A stretch of 64,000 bases of DNA. It comes from Campylobacter concisus. GTDB lineage: Bacteria; Campylobacterota; Campylobacteria; Campylobacterales; Campylobacteraceae. Location of the stretch: positions 186,001 through 250,000 of the forward strand of contig NZ_PIRZ01000002.1 of the NCBI RefSeq assembly GCF_003048575.1, given 5' to 3'. A program made the translations under genes and the position numbers. How positions within the stretch are numbered: the stretch's first letter is position 1; every line of letters begins with the position of its first letter. Below are positions 37,975 through 47,033 of this stretch, in pieces. Below the pieces are notes generated by a model. That model worked only from the letters and a program-made list of their open reading frames with translations, made no database searches and was not told the origin of the DNA.

Positions 37975-38562
37975 TTACTTAAAATTTATAAAATTTTCTA
38001 TCTCTTTTGAAATTAGCTCTATGCTTTTAGACGCGTCTATAAAAAGCGTTTTAAAGCCATTTTTGATAAGAATTTTCTTCATTAGGCTTTGCACTTTTAA
38101 AAGATACTCTAGTCCGCGAGCTTCGATCTTATCGCTTGTGCCTCTTGCTTTTAAGCGCGTGCTTATTAGCTCAGCACTTGCTTCAAAAAAGATGATCTTG
38201 TCTGCAAATTTATCATTTAGTGCAAATTTATTAAGCTCTAAAAGCACGCTTTCATCTAAGTTTTCATCATTTGCTAAAGCGTAGGCGATGCCTGAGATAA
38301 AGCCTCTATCGCTTAAAATCAGTTTGCCTAAATTTGGAGCAACCAGCTTTTCAAAATGCTCAGCCCTGTCAGCTAAAAAGAGTAAAATTTCAGCCCTTTT
38401 GCCTATTTTTATGCTTGAGCTTAGTAAAATTTCACGTAAATTTTCACCAAGCTGCGTGCCACCAGGCTCTTTTGTGACGATGGCATCACTAAATTTAGAA
38501 GCTAAAATTTCTATCTGTGTGCTCTTGCCAACGCCGTCAATGCCTTCAAACAAAACATACAT
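37975..38562 (-). CDS. tmk: thymidylate kinase
   Basis: dTMP kinase of 195 residues. The P-loop FEGIDGVGKSTQIEIL, TKEPGGTQLGENLREILL, LLFLADRAEHFEK and DRGFISGIAYA, with a LID-like RLKARGTSDKIEARGLEYL segment, are typical. AAAGGC precedes the ATG; it follows coaD by one base. Confidence 0.95.
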   Translation of the reverse strand: MYVLFEGIDGVGKSTQIEILASKFSDAIVTKEPGGTQLGENLREILLSSSIKIGKRAEILLFLADRAEHFEKLVAPNLGKLILSDRGFISGIAYALANDENLDESVLLELNKFALNDKFADKIIFFEASAELISTRLKARGTSDKIEARGLEYLLKVQSLMKKILIKNGFKTLFIDASKSIELISKEIENFINFK

Positions 38563-38563
38563 T

Positions 38564-39034
38564 TTACGCCTTTAAATTTTTAAGAATTTTTGCTGGCACT
38601 AGGTTGCTCACGTCGCCGTCGTGGCGTAAGACTGAGCGGACGATCGAGCTTGAGATGAAGGCGTTATTTAAGCTTGGCATAAGATAAACCGTCTCAAATT
38701 CGTCCCAAAGTGCAGCATTTGCGTAACCGATTTGTAGCTCATACTCAAAGTCACTAACCGCGCGAAGTCCCCTGATGACGGTGTTTATGCTGTGTGATTT
38801 AGCAAAATCAACAAGCAAGTTATTAAAGCCAAGAACGCTTACGTTTTTTAGCTCGCACACTGCCTCTTTTGCCATTTCTATACGCTTTTCGTGTGCGAAC
38901 ATCGGCTGTTTGCTGTCACTTTTTGCGACTGCGACGATCACTTTGTCAAAAATTTTTGTAGCCCTTATGATAACATCTAAATGGCCGTTTGTGATGGGAT
39001 CAAAGGTCCCTGGATAGATGCAAGATTTTTTCAA
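38564..39034 (-). CDS. coaD: phosphopantetheine adenylyltransferase
   Basis: Penultimate step of coenzyme A synthesis; about 156 residues. YPGTFDPITNGHLDVIIRA, VIRGLRAVSDFEYELQIGYAN and FISSSIVRSVLRHDGDVS carry the nucleotidyltransferase motifs. The frame opens at GTG 39043, which abuts the AAAAGG ribosome site. TTG at 39034 sits eight bases after it, overlaps the ubiX stop (TTGA) and yields the family-typical KKSCIYPGTFDP start, so I prefer it. Confidence 0.93.
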   Translation of the reverse strand: MKKSCIYPGTFDPITNGHLDVIIRATKIFDKVIVAVAKSDSKQPMFAHEKRIEMAKEAVCELKNVSVLGFNNLLVDFAKSHSINTVIRGLRAVSDFEYELQIGYANAALWDEFETVYLMPSLNNAFISSSIVRSVLRHDGDVSNLVPAKILKNLKA

Positions 39035-39582
39035 ATTTGCCACCTTTTGTAAAGATTATTTTCGATTTTTAAGGCATCAAGCCACTTGCCGATGATGAAA
39101 TTTTCCATATCAAGAAGGCTCTTTATGCCTGCGTAGTAGCCTAAAACTGGGGGCGCGATGATGGCCCCAAGAGATGAGAGCAGCTGCATCTGAGAAAGTG
39201 CGATCGCAGAAAATGGCATCTCTCTAACGCCTAAAACTAAGGTTTGTCTCTCCTTTAGTGCGACACTTGCGGCTCTTGTGATGAGCGTGTCGCTTATGCC
39301 GTTTGCAACTTTTGCTAGCGTGTTGGTAGAGCAGGGCGCTATGATCATCGCATCCGTGCCAAACGAGCCAGAAGCTGGGCCTGCGCTAAGGTCTTGATCA
39401 TCATAAATTTTCACGCCAAGATCATCTAAATTTAGCTTCAAATTTTCCTCAGCCTCCAAAACCTTCATGGCATTTTTACTAACTATGACGTGCGTATCGC
39501 AACTATCTTTGGCGGCATTTATTAGCTTTAGAAAAAGCCCAGCTCCGCTTGCTCCGGTAGCTGCAAAAACTATCTTTTTCAT
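39031..39582 (-). CDS. ubiX: flavin prenyltransferase UbiX
   Basis: Prenylates FMN for UbiD-type decarboxylases; 183 residues. VFAATGASGAGLFLKLI, VSKNAMKVL, GPASGSFGTDAMIIAPCSTNTLAKVANGISDTLITRAASVALKERQ (in parts) and LVLGVREMPFSAIALSQM are hallmark segments. ATGA overlap with flgA. No ubiD is in the window. Confidence 0.94.
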   Translation of the reverse strand: MKKIVFAATGASGAGLFLKLINAAKDSCDTHVIVSKNAMKVLEAEENLKLNLDDLGVKIYDDQDLSAGPASGSFGTDAMIIAPCSTNTLAKVANGISDTLITRAASVALKERQTLVLGVREMPFSAIALSQMQLLSSLGAIIAPPVLGYYAGIKSLLDMENFIIGKWLDALKIENNLYKRWQI

Positions 39583-40451
39583 CTTATCACTGCCTCATCT
39601 TTACCTGAAACTGTGGCCTGTAAAATTTTATTATCTTTTGTTCTTATCTTTATCATATCACCTAAATTTCCATCCTCAAGAGCCTTTACCTCAGCAATTA
39701 TTTTAACTCCATCCTCGCTTAAAACCGCATTTAGCATTTGACCTTTTTTGACTAAGCTTATGGCGTTAAACTGACGCTTGGTTAAAATTTCACCGCTTTT
39801 TATCTGCACTTTTGTTATAAGAGCCAAGCTATTTGAGCTAGAAAGTGCATCTTTTGGCCATTTGCCAAACTCAATCATTGTTGGCTGATAGTCAAGCAGG
39901 CTTAAAATGTGGTTTGTATTCATTGAATTTATTGCTATGAAGGCTGGCATTTTAGCATTAAAACTAAATTTAAAATAGATACTTTTTAGACTCAGATCAA
40001 TATCCTCAAATGAAGCTCTAAATGTACCTTTTTGACTATTTTGATCACCTAAAAATATATTTTTTAGGACGAGCTCTTTAAAATTTGCTGGAAGTTTATT
40101 TTGTGGACTAATACTAAGATCACTTATGCTGATACCAGGATATTCATCACTAATTGATCTTAAAAATTGCATTTGAATCTCATCCATAATAGAGCAGTTT
40201 TTTACAAAAGCAACGCTTCCACCGCTTTTGTCATTATATGTTTTAAAATTTGCTGTTAAAATTTCATAGAGCTTTTTGCTATCTATCTTGGCTGCTCTTT
40301 TGCCCTCTAAGTTTAAAATTTCATTGTCTTCGCCATCAAAGCCAAAAGTACTAAGTGAAATTTGATCATTTAGAACGCAATACATTGGATAAATGCTGAC
40401 TTCATTTGCAAAAAGTTTTGTGGAAAGTAAAAAAATGAGTATAAAAAAGAT
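39579..40451 (-). CDS. flgA: flagellar P-ring chaperone FlgA; start codon undetermined
   Basis: Periplasmic chaperone for P-ring assembly. The C-terminal SAF-like part (VQIKSGEILTKRQFNAISLVKKGQM, then GDMIKIRTKDNKILQATVSG) is diagnostic, and an apparent signal peptide (IFFILIFLLSTKLFA) starts the protein. The frame has no ATG, GTG or TTG between the CCA end of the tRNA-Gly gene and the mature protein. Only ATC 40451, ATA 40442 or ATT 40436 are available; the next in-frame ATG lies eight codons past the signal peptide. The frame is open through the whole tRNA to an ATG at 40565, but that ATG lies between the tRNA promoter's -35 and -10. The coordinate given is the limit of the frame up to the tRNA, not a proven start. 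Confidence 0.85.
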   Translation of the reverse strand: MFFILIFLLSTKLFANEVSIYPMYCVLNDQISLSTFGFDGEDNEILNLEGKRAAKIDSKKLYEILTANFKTYNDKSGGSVAFVKNCSIMDEIQMQFLRSISDEYPGISISDLSISPQNKLPANFKELVLKNIFLGDQNSQKGTFRASFEDIDLSLKSIYFKFSFNAKMPAFIAINSMNTNHILSLLDYQPTMIEFGKWPKDALSSSNSLALITKVQIKSGEILTKRQFNAISLVKKGQMLNAVLSEDGVKIIAEVKALEDGNLGDMIKIRTKDNKILQATVSGKDEAVIR

Positions 40452-40525
40452 GGAGCGGGAAACGAGATTCGAACTCGCGACCCCAACCTTGGCAAGGTTG
40501 TGCTCTACCCCTGAGCTATTCCCGC
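40451..40525 (-). tRNA. tRNA-Gly (GCC anticodon)
   Basis: 75 bases with encoded CCA. The acceptor GCGGGAA pairs with TTCCCGC. The D-arm AGCTCAGGGGTAGAGC, anticodon stem-loop AACCTTGCCAAGGTT with anticodon GCC, the GGGGTCGC variable/T-stem and TTCGAATC T-loop are all intact. The flgA frame begins at the base after CCA. Confidence 0.98.
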
Positions 40526-40543
40526 AGTCAAAATGAAGTCCGC

Positions 40544-40572
40544 ATTCTATCAGATTGTTTTTCATTTGTCAA
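40544..40572 (-). promoter_or_regulatory. consensus sigma70 promoter of tRNA-Gly (and flgA)
   Basis: On the minus strand a perfect -35 TTGACA (40567-40572), exactly 17 bases, then -10 TAGAAT (40544-40549). The predicted start is near 40537, about 12 bases before the tRNA 5' end. It is unusually close to consensus for this genome. Confidence 0.85.
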
Positions 40573-40576
40573 GATT

Positions 40577-41737
40577 TTATGGAAGTTTTATAAGAGAAAT
40601 TTCACTATTTTGTAAAATTTCGCTTTGATCTGGGCTAGTTATCAACACAAAATCACTCTTTAAGATATGTTTTATCATGCCTGAGCCATATTTTCCGCCG
40701 TCAGTTGCTATAAATTTACCATCAGTTACATTGCCAAATACCGCATTTGCTCTGCCAGATTTTACCTTTAAATTTTCACCATTTACTGCTTTTTGCGTCA
40801 CAAAACATTCGTCTTTTAAAAGTGGTAAAACAAGCATCATTAGGCATAGATATGCAGCCATTGGATTTCCAGGGAGCACAAAGACAAGATTGCCATCTTT
40901 TTCATAAGCCTTGCAGGGTTTGCCAGGTCTTATATCAATATGCGAAAAAATTTCATTGTATCCAAGCTCGCTTAGAACTATTTTCATAAAATCAGCCTCA
41001 CCAGCGCTTGCCCCACCAGAGCAGATAATAATGTCGTAATTTGCAGCATTTAAAAACGCCTGTTTTACGGCGCTTAGCTCATCTTTTATAATGCCAAGAT
41101 ATGAGCTTTTTTGACCTATGGAGCTTAAAAGTGCGGTGATGCCAAAGGCATTTGCGTTGTAAATTTCATCCTCGCTCGCTCTTTGCCAAGGCTCGATGAT
41201 CTCATTTCCGCTTGAGTAAACTGCAATGCTTGGCTGCTTTTTTACATCTATAAAGCTTATGCCCTGAGCCGCTAACATCATCACGCTTCTTGTATTTAAA
41301 ATATCACCACTTTTTAGGAGAATTTCGCCTATTTTCGCCTCTTCGCCTTTAAAGCGGTAGGCATCACCTTTTTTAAGCTTCTCTGGCGCTTTTACAAACT
41401 CGCCCTCAACGATGCAGTCTTCAAACCTCATGACCGTGTCAGCACCCTTTGGCATCTTAGCACCTGTCATTATCTTCACGCACTCATTTTTGCCGATGCT
41501 TAGCTGCTCTTTGTCGCCTGCAAAGGCGCTTGCGATGATCTTATAAGGTTTATCTTTTTCATCAAATTTGACCGCAAATCCATCAAGTGCTGAGTTGTCA
41601 AAGCAAGGCAAGTCTTTTACCGCCACTACATCATTTGCCAATGTTTTACCAAGAGCCATGCTGATAGGTAAAATTTCACTATCTGTTTTTAATTTGAATT
41701 TAGATTTAAGCGCATCTAATGCATCATTTAGTAGCAT
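40577..41737 (-). CDS. moeA: molybdopterin molybdenumtransferase MoeA
   Basis: Inserts molybdate into adenylated molybdopterin; 386 residues. LPCFDNSALDGFAVKF, IMTGAKMPKGADTVMRFED, IAVYSSGNEIIEP, YNANAFGITALL, CSGGASAGEADF and VLPGNPMAAYLCL match the family. GGAGTAAAA ribosome site before the ATG, 2 bases after the murA stop. It works with Mog (28969-29508). Confidence 0.95.
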   Translation of the reverse strand: MLLNDALDALKSKFKLKTDSEILPISMALGKTLANDVVAVKDLPCFDNSALDGFAVKFDEKDKPYKIIASAFAGDKEQLSIGKNECVKIMTGAKMPKGADTVMRFEDCIVEGEFVKAPEKLKKGDAYRFKGEEAKIGEILLKSGDILNTRSVMMLAAQGISFIDVKKQPSIAVYSSGNEIIEPWQRASEDEIYNANAFGITALLSSIGQKSSYLGIIKDELSAVKQAFLNAANYDIIICSGGASAGEADFMKIVLSELGYNEIFSHIDIRPGKPCKAYEKDGNLVFVLPGNPMAAYLCLMMLVLPLLKDECFVTQKAVNGENLKVKSGRANAVFGNVTDGKFIATDGGKYGSGMIKHILKSDFVLITSPDQSEILQNSEISLIKLP

Positions 41738-41739
41738 TT

Positions 41740-43008
41740 TTACTCCTCAAGCCTAGTAATATTTGCACCAAGGCCTTGAAATTTCTCTTCTAAATTTTCA
41801 TATCCTCTATCAAGGTGATAAATTCTATGTACCAAGCTTTCGCCATTTGCTATAAGAGCAGCTAGTATCAGCGCTGAGCTTGCTCTAAGATCTGTTGCCA
41901 TTACATCGGCTGCGTTTAGCTTAGCTGGTGCATAAACACTTGCGATATGCCCATTTAATTTAATATCCGCTCCCATTCTAGCAAGTTCACTAACGTGCAT
42001 AAAGCGGTTTTCAAAAAGCCTCTCATCTATCGTGCTAACGCCATTTGCCGCAAGGCAAAGCGCCATAAATTGAGCTTGCATATCTGTTGGAAAGCCCGGA
42101 TACTCGGTGGTTCTTATCTCCACTGGTTTTATCTCTTTTGCTGGCAATATCGTGATCTTATCGCCGTCTACTTCGATACCAAAGCCCATCTCTTCAAATT
42201 TATTTAAAATGGCTGTCATATGGGCTGCATTTGCCTTTGTGACTGAAATTTTGCTATTTGTTATAGCTCCAGCACAAAGGTAAGTGCCAGCTTCGATCCT
42301 ATCAGGAATTACTTCAATATCGCAAATTTCAAGCAATTTTTGGCCACTTCCAGTTATCTTTAGCTCGCTTGTGCCGATGCCTTCTATTTTAACGCCACTC
42401 TTAGCCAAAATTTCACAAATTTGCACCACTTCAGGCTCAAGTGCTACGTTAAAAAGCTCTGTCGTGCCGTGAGCTAGGGCTGCTGCCATGATGATGTTTT
42501 CGCTACCAGTTACAGTGATCTTATCAAAAACGATCTTTGCACCTTTTAGTCCATTTGGTGCTGTTGCGACGACATAGCCTTGCTTTATTTCGATATTTGC
42601 TCCCATTTTTTCGAGTGCATTTAGATGCAGATCAATAGGTCTTTGTCCGATCGCACATCCTCCAGGAAGGCTCACTTCGCAGTGGCCAAAACGTGTAAGA
42701 AGCGGTCCAAGCGTTAAGATTGATGCTCTCATCTTTCTAACGATGTCATAGTTTGCAGTTGTTGAGCTTACACTGCTTGTGTCTATGCTTAGTGAGTTTT
42801 TATCTTTAAATTCGCACTTTGCTCCTAGATTAGTTAGCAGTTGGCAAAGCGTTTTTATATCAGCGACATTTGGGATATTTGTTAAATTTACACTTTTTTT
42901 TGCAAGTAAGGTTAGGGCGATGATCGGTAGAGCAGCATTTTTAGCACCGCTTATTTTTACTTCGCCACTTAATTTGGCATTTCCTTTTATCTTTAAATAG
43001 TGCATCAT
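41740..43008 (-). CDS. murA: UDP-N-acetylglucosamine 1-carboxyvinyltransferase
   Basis: First committed step of peptidoglycan synthesis; 422 residues. [29 protein letters not shown], the catalytic-Cys loop [17 protein letters not shown] (the fosfomycin-sensitive Cys is present), [16 protein letters not shown], and [18 protein letters not shown] are diagnostic. Two ATG codons are adjacent (43008, 43005); either could be used. Divergent from the NlpC-like lipoprotein gene across about 130 bases. Confidence 0.97.
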   Translation of the reverse strand: MMHYLKIKGNAKLSGEVKISGAKNAALPIIALTLLAKKSVNLTNIPNVADIKTLCQLLTNLGAKCEFKDKNSLSIDTSSVSSTTANYDIVRKMRASILTLGPLLTRFGHCEVSLPGGCAIGQRPIDLHLNALEKMGANIEIKQGYVVATAPNGLKGAKIVFDKITVTGSENIIMAAALAHGTTELFNVALEPEVVQICEILAKSGVKIEGIGTSELKITGSGQKLLEICDIEVIPDRIEAGTYLCAGAITNSKISVTKANAAHMTAILNKFEEMGFGIEVDGDKITILPAKEIKPVEIRTTEYPGFPTDMQAQFMALCLAANGVSTIDERLFENRFMHVSELARMGADIKLNGHIASVYAPAKLNAADVMATDLRASSALILAALIANGESLVHRIYHLDRGYENLEEKFQGLGANITRLEE

Positions 43009-43147
43009 TGTTTTTTGCCTTAAGAAAATATGTTTTTTGCCGATATTATATTGCTTTTTAACTTAGAATAAAGAAAGCAAAGCACTATTTCCGGTTCATT
43101 TACGTTTAAAAGTTAAAATTGCAAACACTAAAATTTTGGATATAAAT

Positions 43148-43828
43148 ATGTCAAATTCAATAAATAAAAAAATCTTTTTTATACTTAGCATTATATTTTT
43201 TACAGGTTGTTCTTTTACCTCTAATCAACCGACAACTCCGCAAAATGAAACAAATCAAACCGTAACTTCAAGTGTTGATTTTAGTGAGCAAATGATTGGT
43301 GAAATCATAGATGAAGATAATGATAGAGAAGATAAAAAATTTGGTTCTTTTTTTAAAAAATACCTAAATACAAGAGCGGGCGGCGATTGCTCAGGATTTG
43401 TTTCTATCGTAAATGCAAAGTATCAAAATATGTATTTTGATGAAAAGACAATAAATCGCTACTACGATAATGGCGGTAGAAAGTCAAAAGCGATCTATAA
43501 TTTTTATGAAAGTAAAAATTTAATTACTCATAAAAATCCAAAAATAGGTGATCTTGTATTTTTTTCAAATACTCTTGGCAAGGGTGTTCAAAAAAATAAA
43601 GATAAGAAAAATATCACTCATGTTGGCATAGTTACTGCTGTACTTGGCGATGAGACAGTAAAATTTATACATAATTCTGGCGGAAAGATAATTCATAGCT
43701 ATATGAATCTAAAACAAAAAAATGTGCATCTAAAAGGAAATCAAGAGATAAATAGCTACCTTGTAAGATGTTCAAACTCAAGTTGCTTGGCAGCAAATAG
43801 ATTTGCTGGATATGGCAAAGCAAAATAA
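43148..43828 (+). CDS. NlpC/P60-like lipoprotein
   Basis: About 226 residues from ATG 43148 (an upstream in-frame TTG is less likely). A lipoprotein signal (SIIFFTGC, lipid Cys 21) and a Thr/Asn/Gln-rich linker lead to a papain-like fold with DCSGFV (catalytic Cys about 81), ITHVGIV (His about 158) and FIHNSGG (His about 175). This matches NlpC/P60 cell-wall hydrolases, though the spacing between Cys and His is longer than usual. It is not in an obvious operon, and 108 bases separate it from the next gene. Confidence 0.75.
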   Translation: MSNSINKKIFFILSIIFFTGCSFTSNQPTTPQNETNQTVTSSVDFSEQMIGEIIDEDNDREDKKFGSFFKKYLNTRAGGDCSGFVSIVNAKYQNMYFDEKTINRYYDNGGRKSKAIYNFYESKNLITHKNPKIGDLVFFSNTLGKGVQKNKDKKNITHVGIVTAVLGDETVKFIHNSGGKIIHSYMNLKQKNVHLKGNQEINSYLVRCSNSSCLAANRFAGYGKAK

Positions 43829-43936
43829 ATCAGAAATTTTTACTAAAAACCTTTTAAAACAAATACTAGGCTCAAATTTTAAGCATTATTTATATAAATT
43901 TACACTCGTAAATACAGATTTAAATAAAGAGAAAAT

Positions 43937-44746
43937 ATGAATTTTTTTGATGAAATTTGGGAAATTTTAAATGAAGACGAGATTGGGCTTAAATTTTTAA
44001 AATTTGAGCTATTTTATGAGAAATTTAAACGAGATTTTAATATAAATTTTTACGAAAGCTCTAAACCAAACGAGCTAATAACGCCAAGCTACGCAAAATT
44101 TTGTGAAGTAGTTAGCATGAAAGAGCTAAACAAAAAAGTAAAGCCAAAGGATAAAAATTTAAATTTTATCCATTCGGTAGCTCATATTGAATTTAGTGCT
44201 ATTGACATCGCGCTTGATGCTTGTTATAGATTTAGAAATTTGCCAAGAGAATTTTATGAAGACTGGCTAGAAGTAGCTGAAGATGAGATCAGACACTTTT
44301 GTATGATAGAAAATTTGCTCTTAAAGTGTGGCGGTAGATACGGCGAGCTAAGTGTGCATGATGGGCTTTTTATCGCACTCCAAAAGACTTCAAGTAGTCT
44401 AACTAGTCGTATGGCGCTACTGCCAAGATATATGGAGGCAAATGGGCTTGATGCAAATGCTCATATTATAAAAAGGCTTGAAGGTGAAGGTGGAAATGAA
44501 GAGCTGATAGAGTGCCTAAAAGTAATCTTGAAGGAGGAAGTCTCTCATGTTTATAAAGGCGATAAGTGGTTTAAATTTGCTTGTAAAAAAGAGGGCATTG
44601 ATGAAAATAGCTACTTTGACATTATCTTAAGTTTGTATCCAAATTCATTTAAAAATGTTAGAGAGATCAATGAGCAAGATCGCTTAAAAGCTGGATTTAG
44701 TAAAAAAGAGCTTTGCTTGATAAAGAATTTCTCAAAGGAGAGATAG
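43937..44746 (+). CDS. DUF455 ferritin-like protein
   Basis: 269 residues, all-helical. VAHIEFSAIDIALDACYRF, EVAEDEIRHFCMIENLLLKCG and LKEEVSHVYKG supply Glu/His pairs spaced as in ferritin-like di-iron bundles, as in the DUF455/COG2833 family. Function is not established. The stop overlaps the SixA GTG by one base, so the two are coupled. Confidence 0.8.
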   Translation: MNFFDEIWEILNEDEIGLKFLKFELFYEKFKRDFNINFYESSKPNELITPSYAKFCEVVSMKELNKKVKPKDKNLNFIHSVAHIEFSAIDIALDACYRFRNLPREFYEDWLEVAEDEIRHFCMIENLLLKCGGRYGELSVHDGLFIALQKTSSSLTSRMALLPRYMEANGLDANAHIIKRLEGEGGNEELIECLKVILKEEVSHVYKGDKWFKFACKKEGIDENSYFDIILSLYPNSFKNVREINEQDRLKAGFSKKELCLIKNFSKER

Positions 44747-45240
44747 TGAGTAAAATTTATTTCATAAGACATTCAAAAGCGGTTGATGAGAATAAGGATG
44801 GAGCAAAAGATGCCTTAAGAGAGCTTAGTCAAAAAGGCAAAGAGGACGCTAAATTTATGGCAAATAGGCTAAAAATGTATGATGTGATGCCAGGAGTCAT
44901 CTTTTCAAGCAGTGCTAAAAGGTGCGAGCAAACAGCAAAGATTATTGCTAAAACTTTAAAATTTAAAGAAGAGATCAATCTTATAGATGAGCTTTATGAT
45001 ATAAGTTTTGAAGATCTTTTAAAATTTGTTAAAAATATAAATGAGAGTTTGGATGAAATTTTTATCATCACGCACAATCCAAGTATAACTGAAATTTGTG
45101 AGTATTTAAGCGATTCGTCAATAGATAATATCCCAACTTCTGGAATATTTTGCGTTGAGTTTGGATGTAAATTTAGTGAGTTGAAAGAGGGCGGCACAAA
45201 AGCATTATTTTTTGACCACCCCAAAAAACATCAAAGATAA
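44746..45240 (+). CDS. sixA: SixA-type phosphohistidine phosphatase
   Basis: 164-residue histidine-phosphatase-superfamily protein. The catalytic IYFIRHSKAV (RH motif), FSSSAKRCEQTAKII and FIITHNPSI (second His) are clear. GTG at 44746 has AAAGGAGA four bases before it. In E. coli SixA acts on phosphorylated NPr of a nitrogen PTS; the target here is unknown. The end lies only 9 bases from the convergent chemoreceptor gene, with no visible terminator. Confidence 0.8.
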   Translation: MSKIYFIRHSKAVDENKDGAKDALRELSQKGKEDAKFMANRLKMYDVMPGVIFSSSAKRCEQTAKIIAKTLKFKEEINLIDELYDISFEDLLKFVKNINESLDEIFIITHNPSITEICEYLSDSSIDNIPTSGIFCVEFGCKFSELKEGGTKALFFDHPKKHQR

Positions 45241-45249
45241 TTTAACACT

Positions 45250-46509
45250 TTAGTTTTTATCTTTAAAAATTTCGTTATATGAAGTAAAAATTTGCTCGCT
45301 TAGATCTTCTATTTTTTTAGACTTATCAACAAAATAATTTAAATTTTGTTCATTATAGCCAGAGGCTGACTTCTCGAGCAAGAGTTTGATTTCATTATTT
45401 AGCGACGTTGTAAGTTCTTTTGACTTATCAAAATTTTTATTTTGCTTGTGTTCGCTTATACTCTCGTTCTCATACCAATCTAGCAGACTTTGCGCTAAAT
45501 CACGTATTTCCTCGCTGTATCCTTGCTCGTTTATAAGGTCAGAGTACACTTTAGTTTTGTAGACAATTTGCGAAATTTTTGCGATTATGGCAAAGGTTTT
45601 ATTTTCGACATATTTTGATGTTTGAGCGGTATTTTGTGCGTTTGCATTAAACTCGCTCAATACCTTTTTGAAATTTTCTACATTTTGTGTTGTTAGTTTA
45701 GAAATTTCATCGATTTTTTTAGAATTTTCATCAATATCATTTACCTCTTGCTGAAGTGTTTTTATATTGACTTCTATGTCGCTTGCGGCTTTTTGTGTGT
45801 TTTCAGCTAGCTTTCTTACTTCATCAGCGACTACCGCAAAACCACGTCCATGCTCTCCTGCGCGAGCAGCTTCAATGGCAGCATTAAGAGCAAGTAGATT
45901 TGTCTGATCGGCAATATCTTTTATTAAATTTAAAACAGAGCTTATTTCAGAAGCCCTAGTGCTTAGCATGCCAGTAGCATTCGAGCAGCTTTGTACTAGA
46001 CCATCAAGCTCTCCCATGTTTTGACTAAGCTCGACGATATTTGACATATTTTCTTTTGCTATTTGTGCAGTTTGTCTAGCATCTGTTGCTGTTTGGCTTA
46101 AATTTTTGATACTTTCATTTAGATCATCTCTTACATAATTTATACCATTTATACCGTTTCCAAGTTTGTCAAGCTCGCTTGATAGAAGACCTCTAACCTT
46201 GCTTTTTTGGCCGTCTTTTATGCCTGTGACACCCTTGCTCATAGATATGGCATTTCGTTTAAATAAACCCCTAAACCCTTCTACAAATATATTTCTATAT
46301 GTTTTTGAGTTTTGTGCAGCTTGGACTGAGGTTGAAATTTCACGTTGAAGCGCCTCAACCTGATCTAATAGATCATTTATGCCAAGGGCGACTTCATACA
46401 TCTCGTCCTTTTCTCCAACATTTACAATGCGAGGCTCTAGTATGCCATTTCTTGCCGATTTGACAACATTTAAAATCTCATTTATTGCATTTGATTTTTT
46501 CTTAAACAT
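45250..46509 (-). CDS. soluble methyl-accepting chemotaxis protein with degenerate CZB tail
   Basis: 419 residues and no transmembrane segment. A HAMP-like start ([19 protein letters not shown], then [20 protein letters not shown]) leads to the signalling hairpin [20 protein letters not shown]...[14 protein letters not shown]. After it, residues about 300-350 resemble a chemoreceptor zinc-binding domain ([25 protein letters not shown]), but the His and Cys ligands are absent. It follows the PAS gene, so it probably transmits that sensor's state to CheA/CheW. Confidence 0.88.
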   Translation of the reverse strand: MFKKKSNAINEILNVVKSARNGILEPRIVNVGEKDEMYEVALGINDLLDQVEALQREISTSVQAAQNSKTYRNIFVEGFRGLFKRNAISMSKGVTGIKDGQKSKVRGLLSSELDKLGNGINGINYVRDDLNESIKNLSQTATDARQTAQIAKENMSNIVELSQNMGELDGLVQSCSNATGMLSTRASEISSVLNLIKDIADQTNLLALNAAIEAARAGEHGRGFAVVADEVRKLAENTQKAASDIEVNIKTLQQEVNDIDENSKKIDEISKLTTQNVENFKKVLSEFNANAQNTAQTSKYVENKTFAIIAKISQIVYKTKVYSDLINEQGYSEEIRDLAQSLLDWYENESISEHKQNKNFDKSKELTTSLNNEIKLLLEKSASGYNEQNLNYFVDKSKKIEDLSEQIFTSYNEIFKDKN

Positions 46510-46511
46510 AT

Positions 46512-47012
46512 CTAGAACCTTTGTAAGTTGTTTATAAATTCATCATAGCTTGTTGATTTTTCTTCCAAAAATTTAAATAAATATTTTTTAGACGCTTCAA
46601 TACCGCCATCTCGTTCTAGCTCAAGTAATTTTGCATAAAGTGGTTTTATGGTTTCTATCGCTTTTGCATTTGGCTTACGTCTAACAGAATAGTAGCCAAC
46701 GATATTATCTTGCTGATCAAGCGAAGCTGTGATGTTGCCAAATACCCAGTAAAATCCACCATTGAGAGTTTTATTTTTAATAAAGGCAAAAATTTCCTCT
46801 TTATTTTGTATGCGTTCCCAAAGTAGCTTGAAAATAACTCTTGGCATATCAGTGTGTCTTATTATATTGTGCGGTTTTCCCAAGAGATCACCTTGTTTTA
46901 CTCCTACGATATTTAAAAAAGGCTCGTTGCAATAAGTGATCCTTCCTTTTGTATCCGTTTTTGAAACTAAAAATGCGTTCTCATCAACGCCATATTCTCT
47001 TTCTATAGGCAT
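46512..47012 (-). CDS. PAS-domain protein (CetB/Aer-type redox sensor)
   Basis: 166 residues, a single PAS domain (about 10-125) with FAD-type Aer features: [35 protein letters not shown] and [21 protein letters not shown]. This resembles C. jejuni CetB, which senses redox or energy state. Located directly upstream of the soluble chemoreceptor (2 bases), as a bipartite energy-taxis pair. Confidence 0.85.
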   Translation of the reverse strand: MPIEREYGVDENAFLVSKTDTKGRITYCNEPFLNIVGVKQGDLLGKPHNIIRHTDMPRVIFKLLWERIQNKEEIFAFIKNKTLNGGFYWVFGNITASLDQQDNIVGYYSVRRKPNAKAIETIKPLYAKLLELERDGGIEASKKYLFKFLEEKSTSYDEFINNLQRF

Positions 47013-47033
47013 TTTACTCCTTTAAATGTTGAT

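Noticed and set aside
40451..40525. tRNA-Gly as an integration site of a mobile element
   Set aside because: No integrase, direct repeat of the tRNA end or foreign-looking genes lie on either side.
40452..40565. ATG at 40565 as the true flgA start, with 38 extra residues before the signal peptide
   Set aside because: It would translate through the tRNA-Gly gene, and the ATG lies in the spacer of the tRNA promoter. Kept only as an alternative in the flgA finding.
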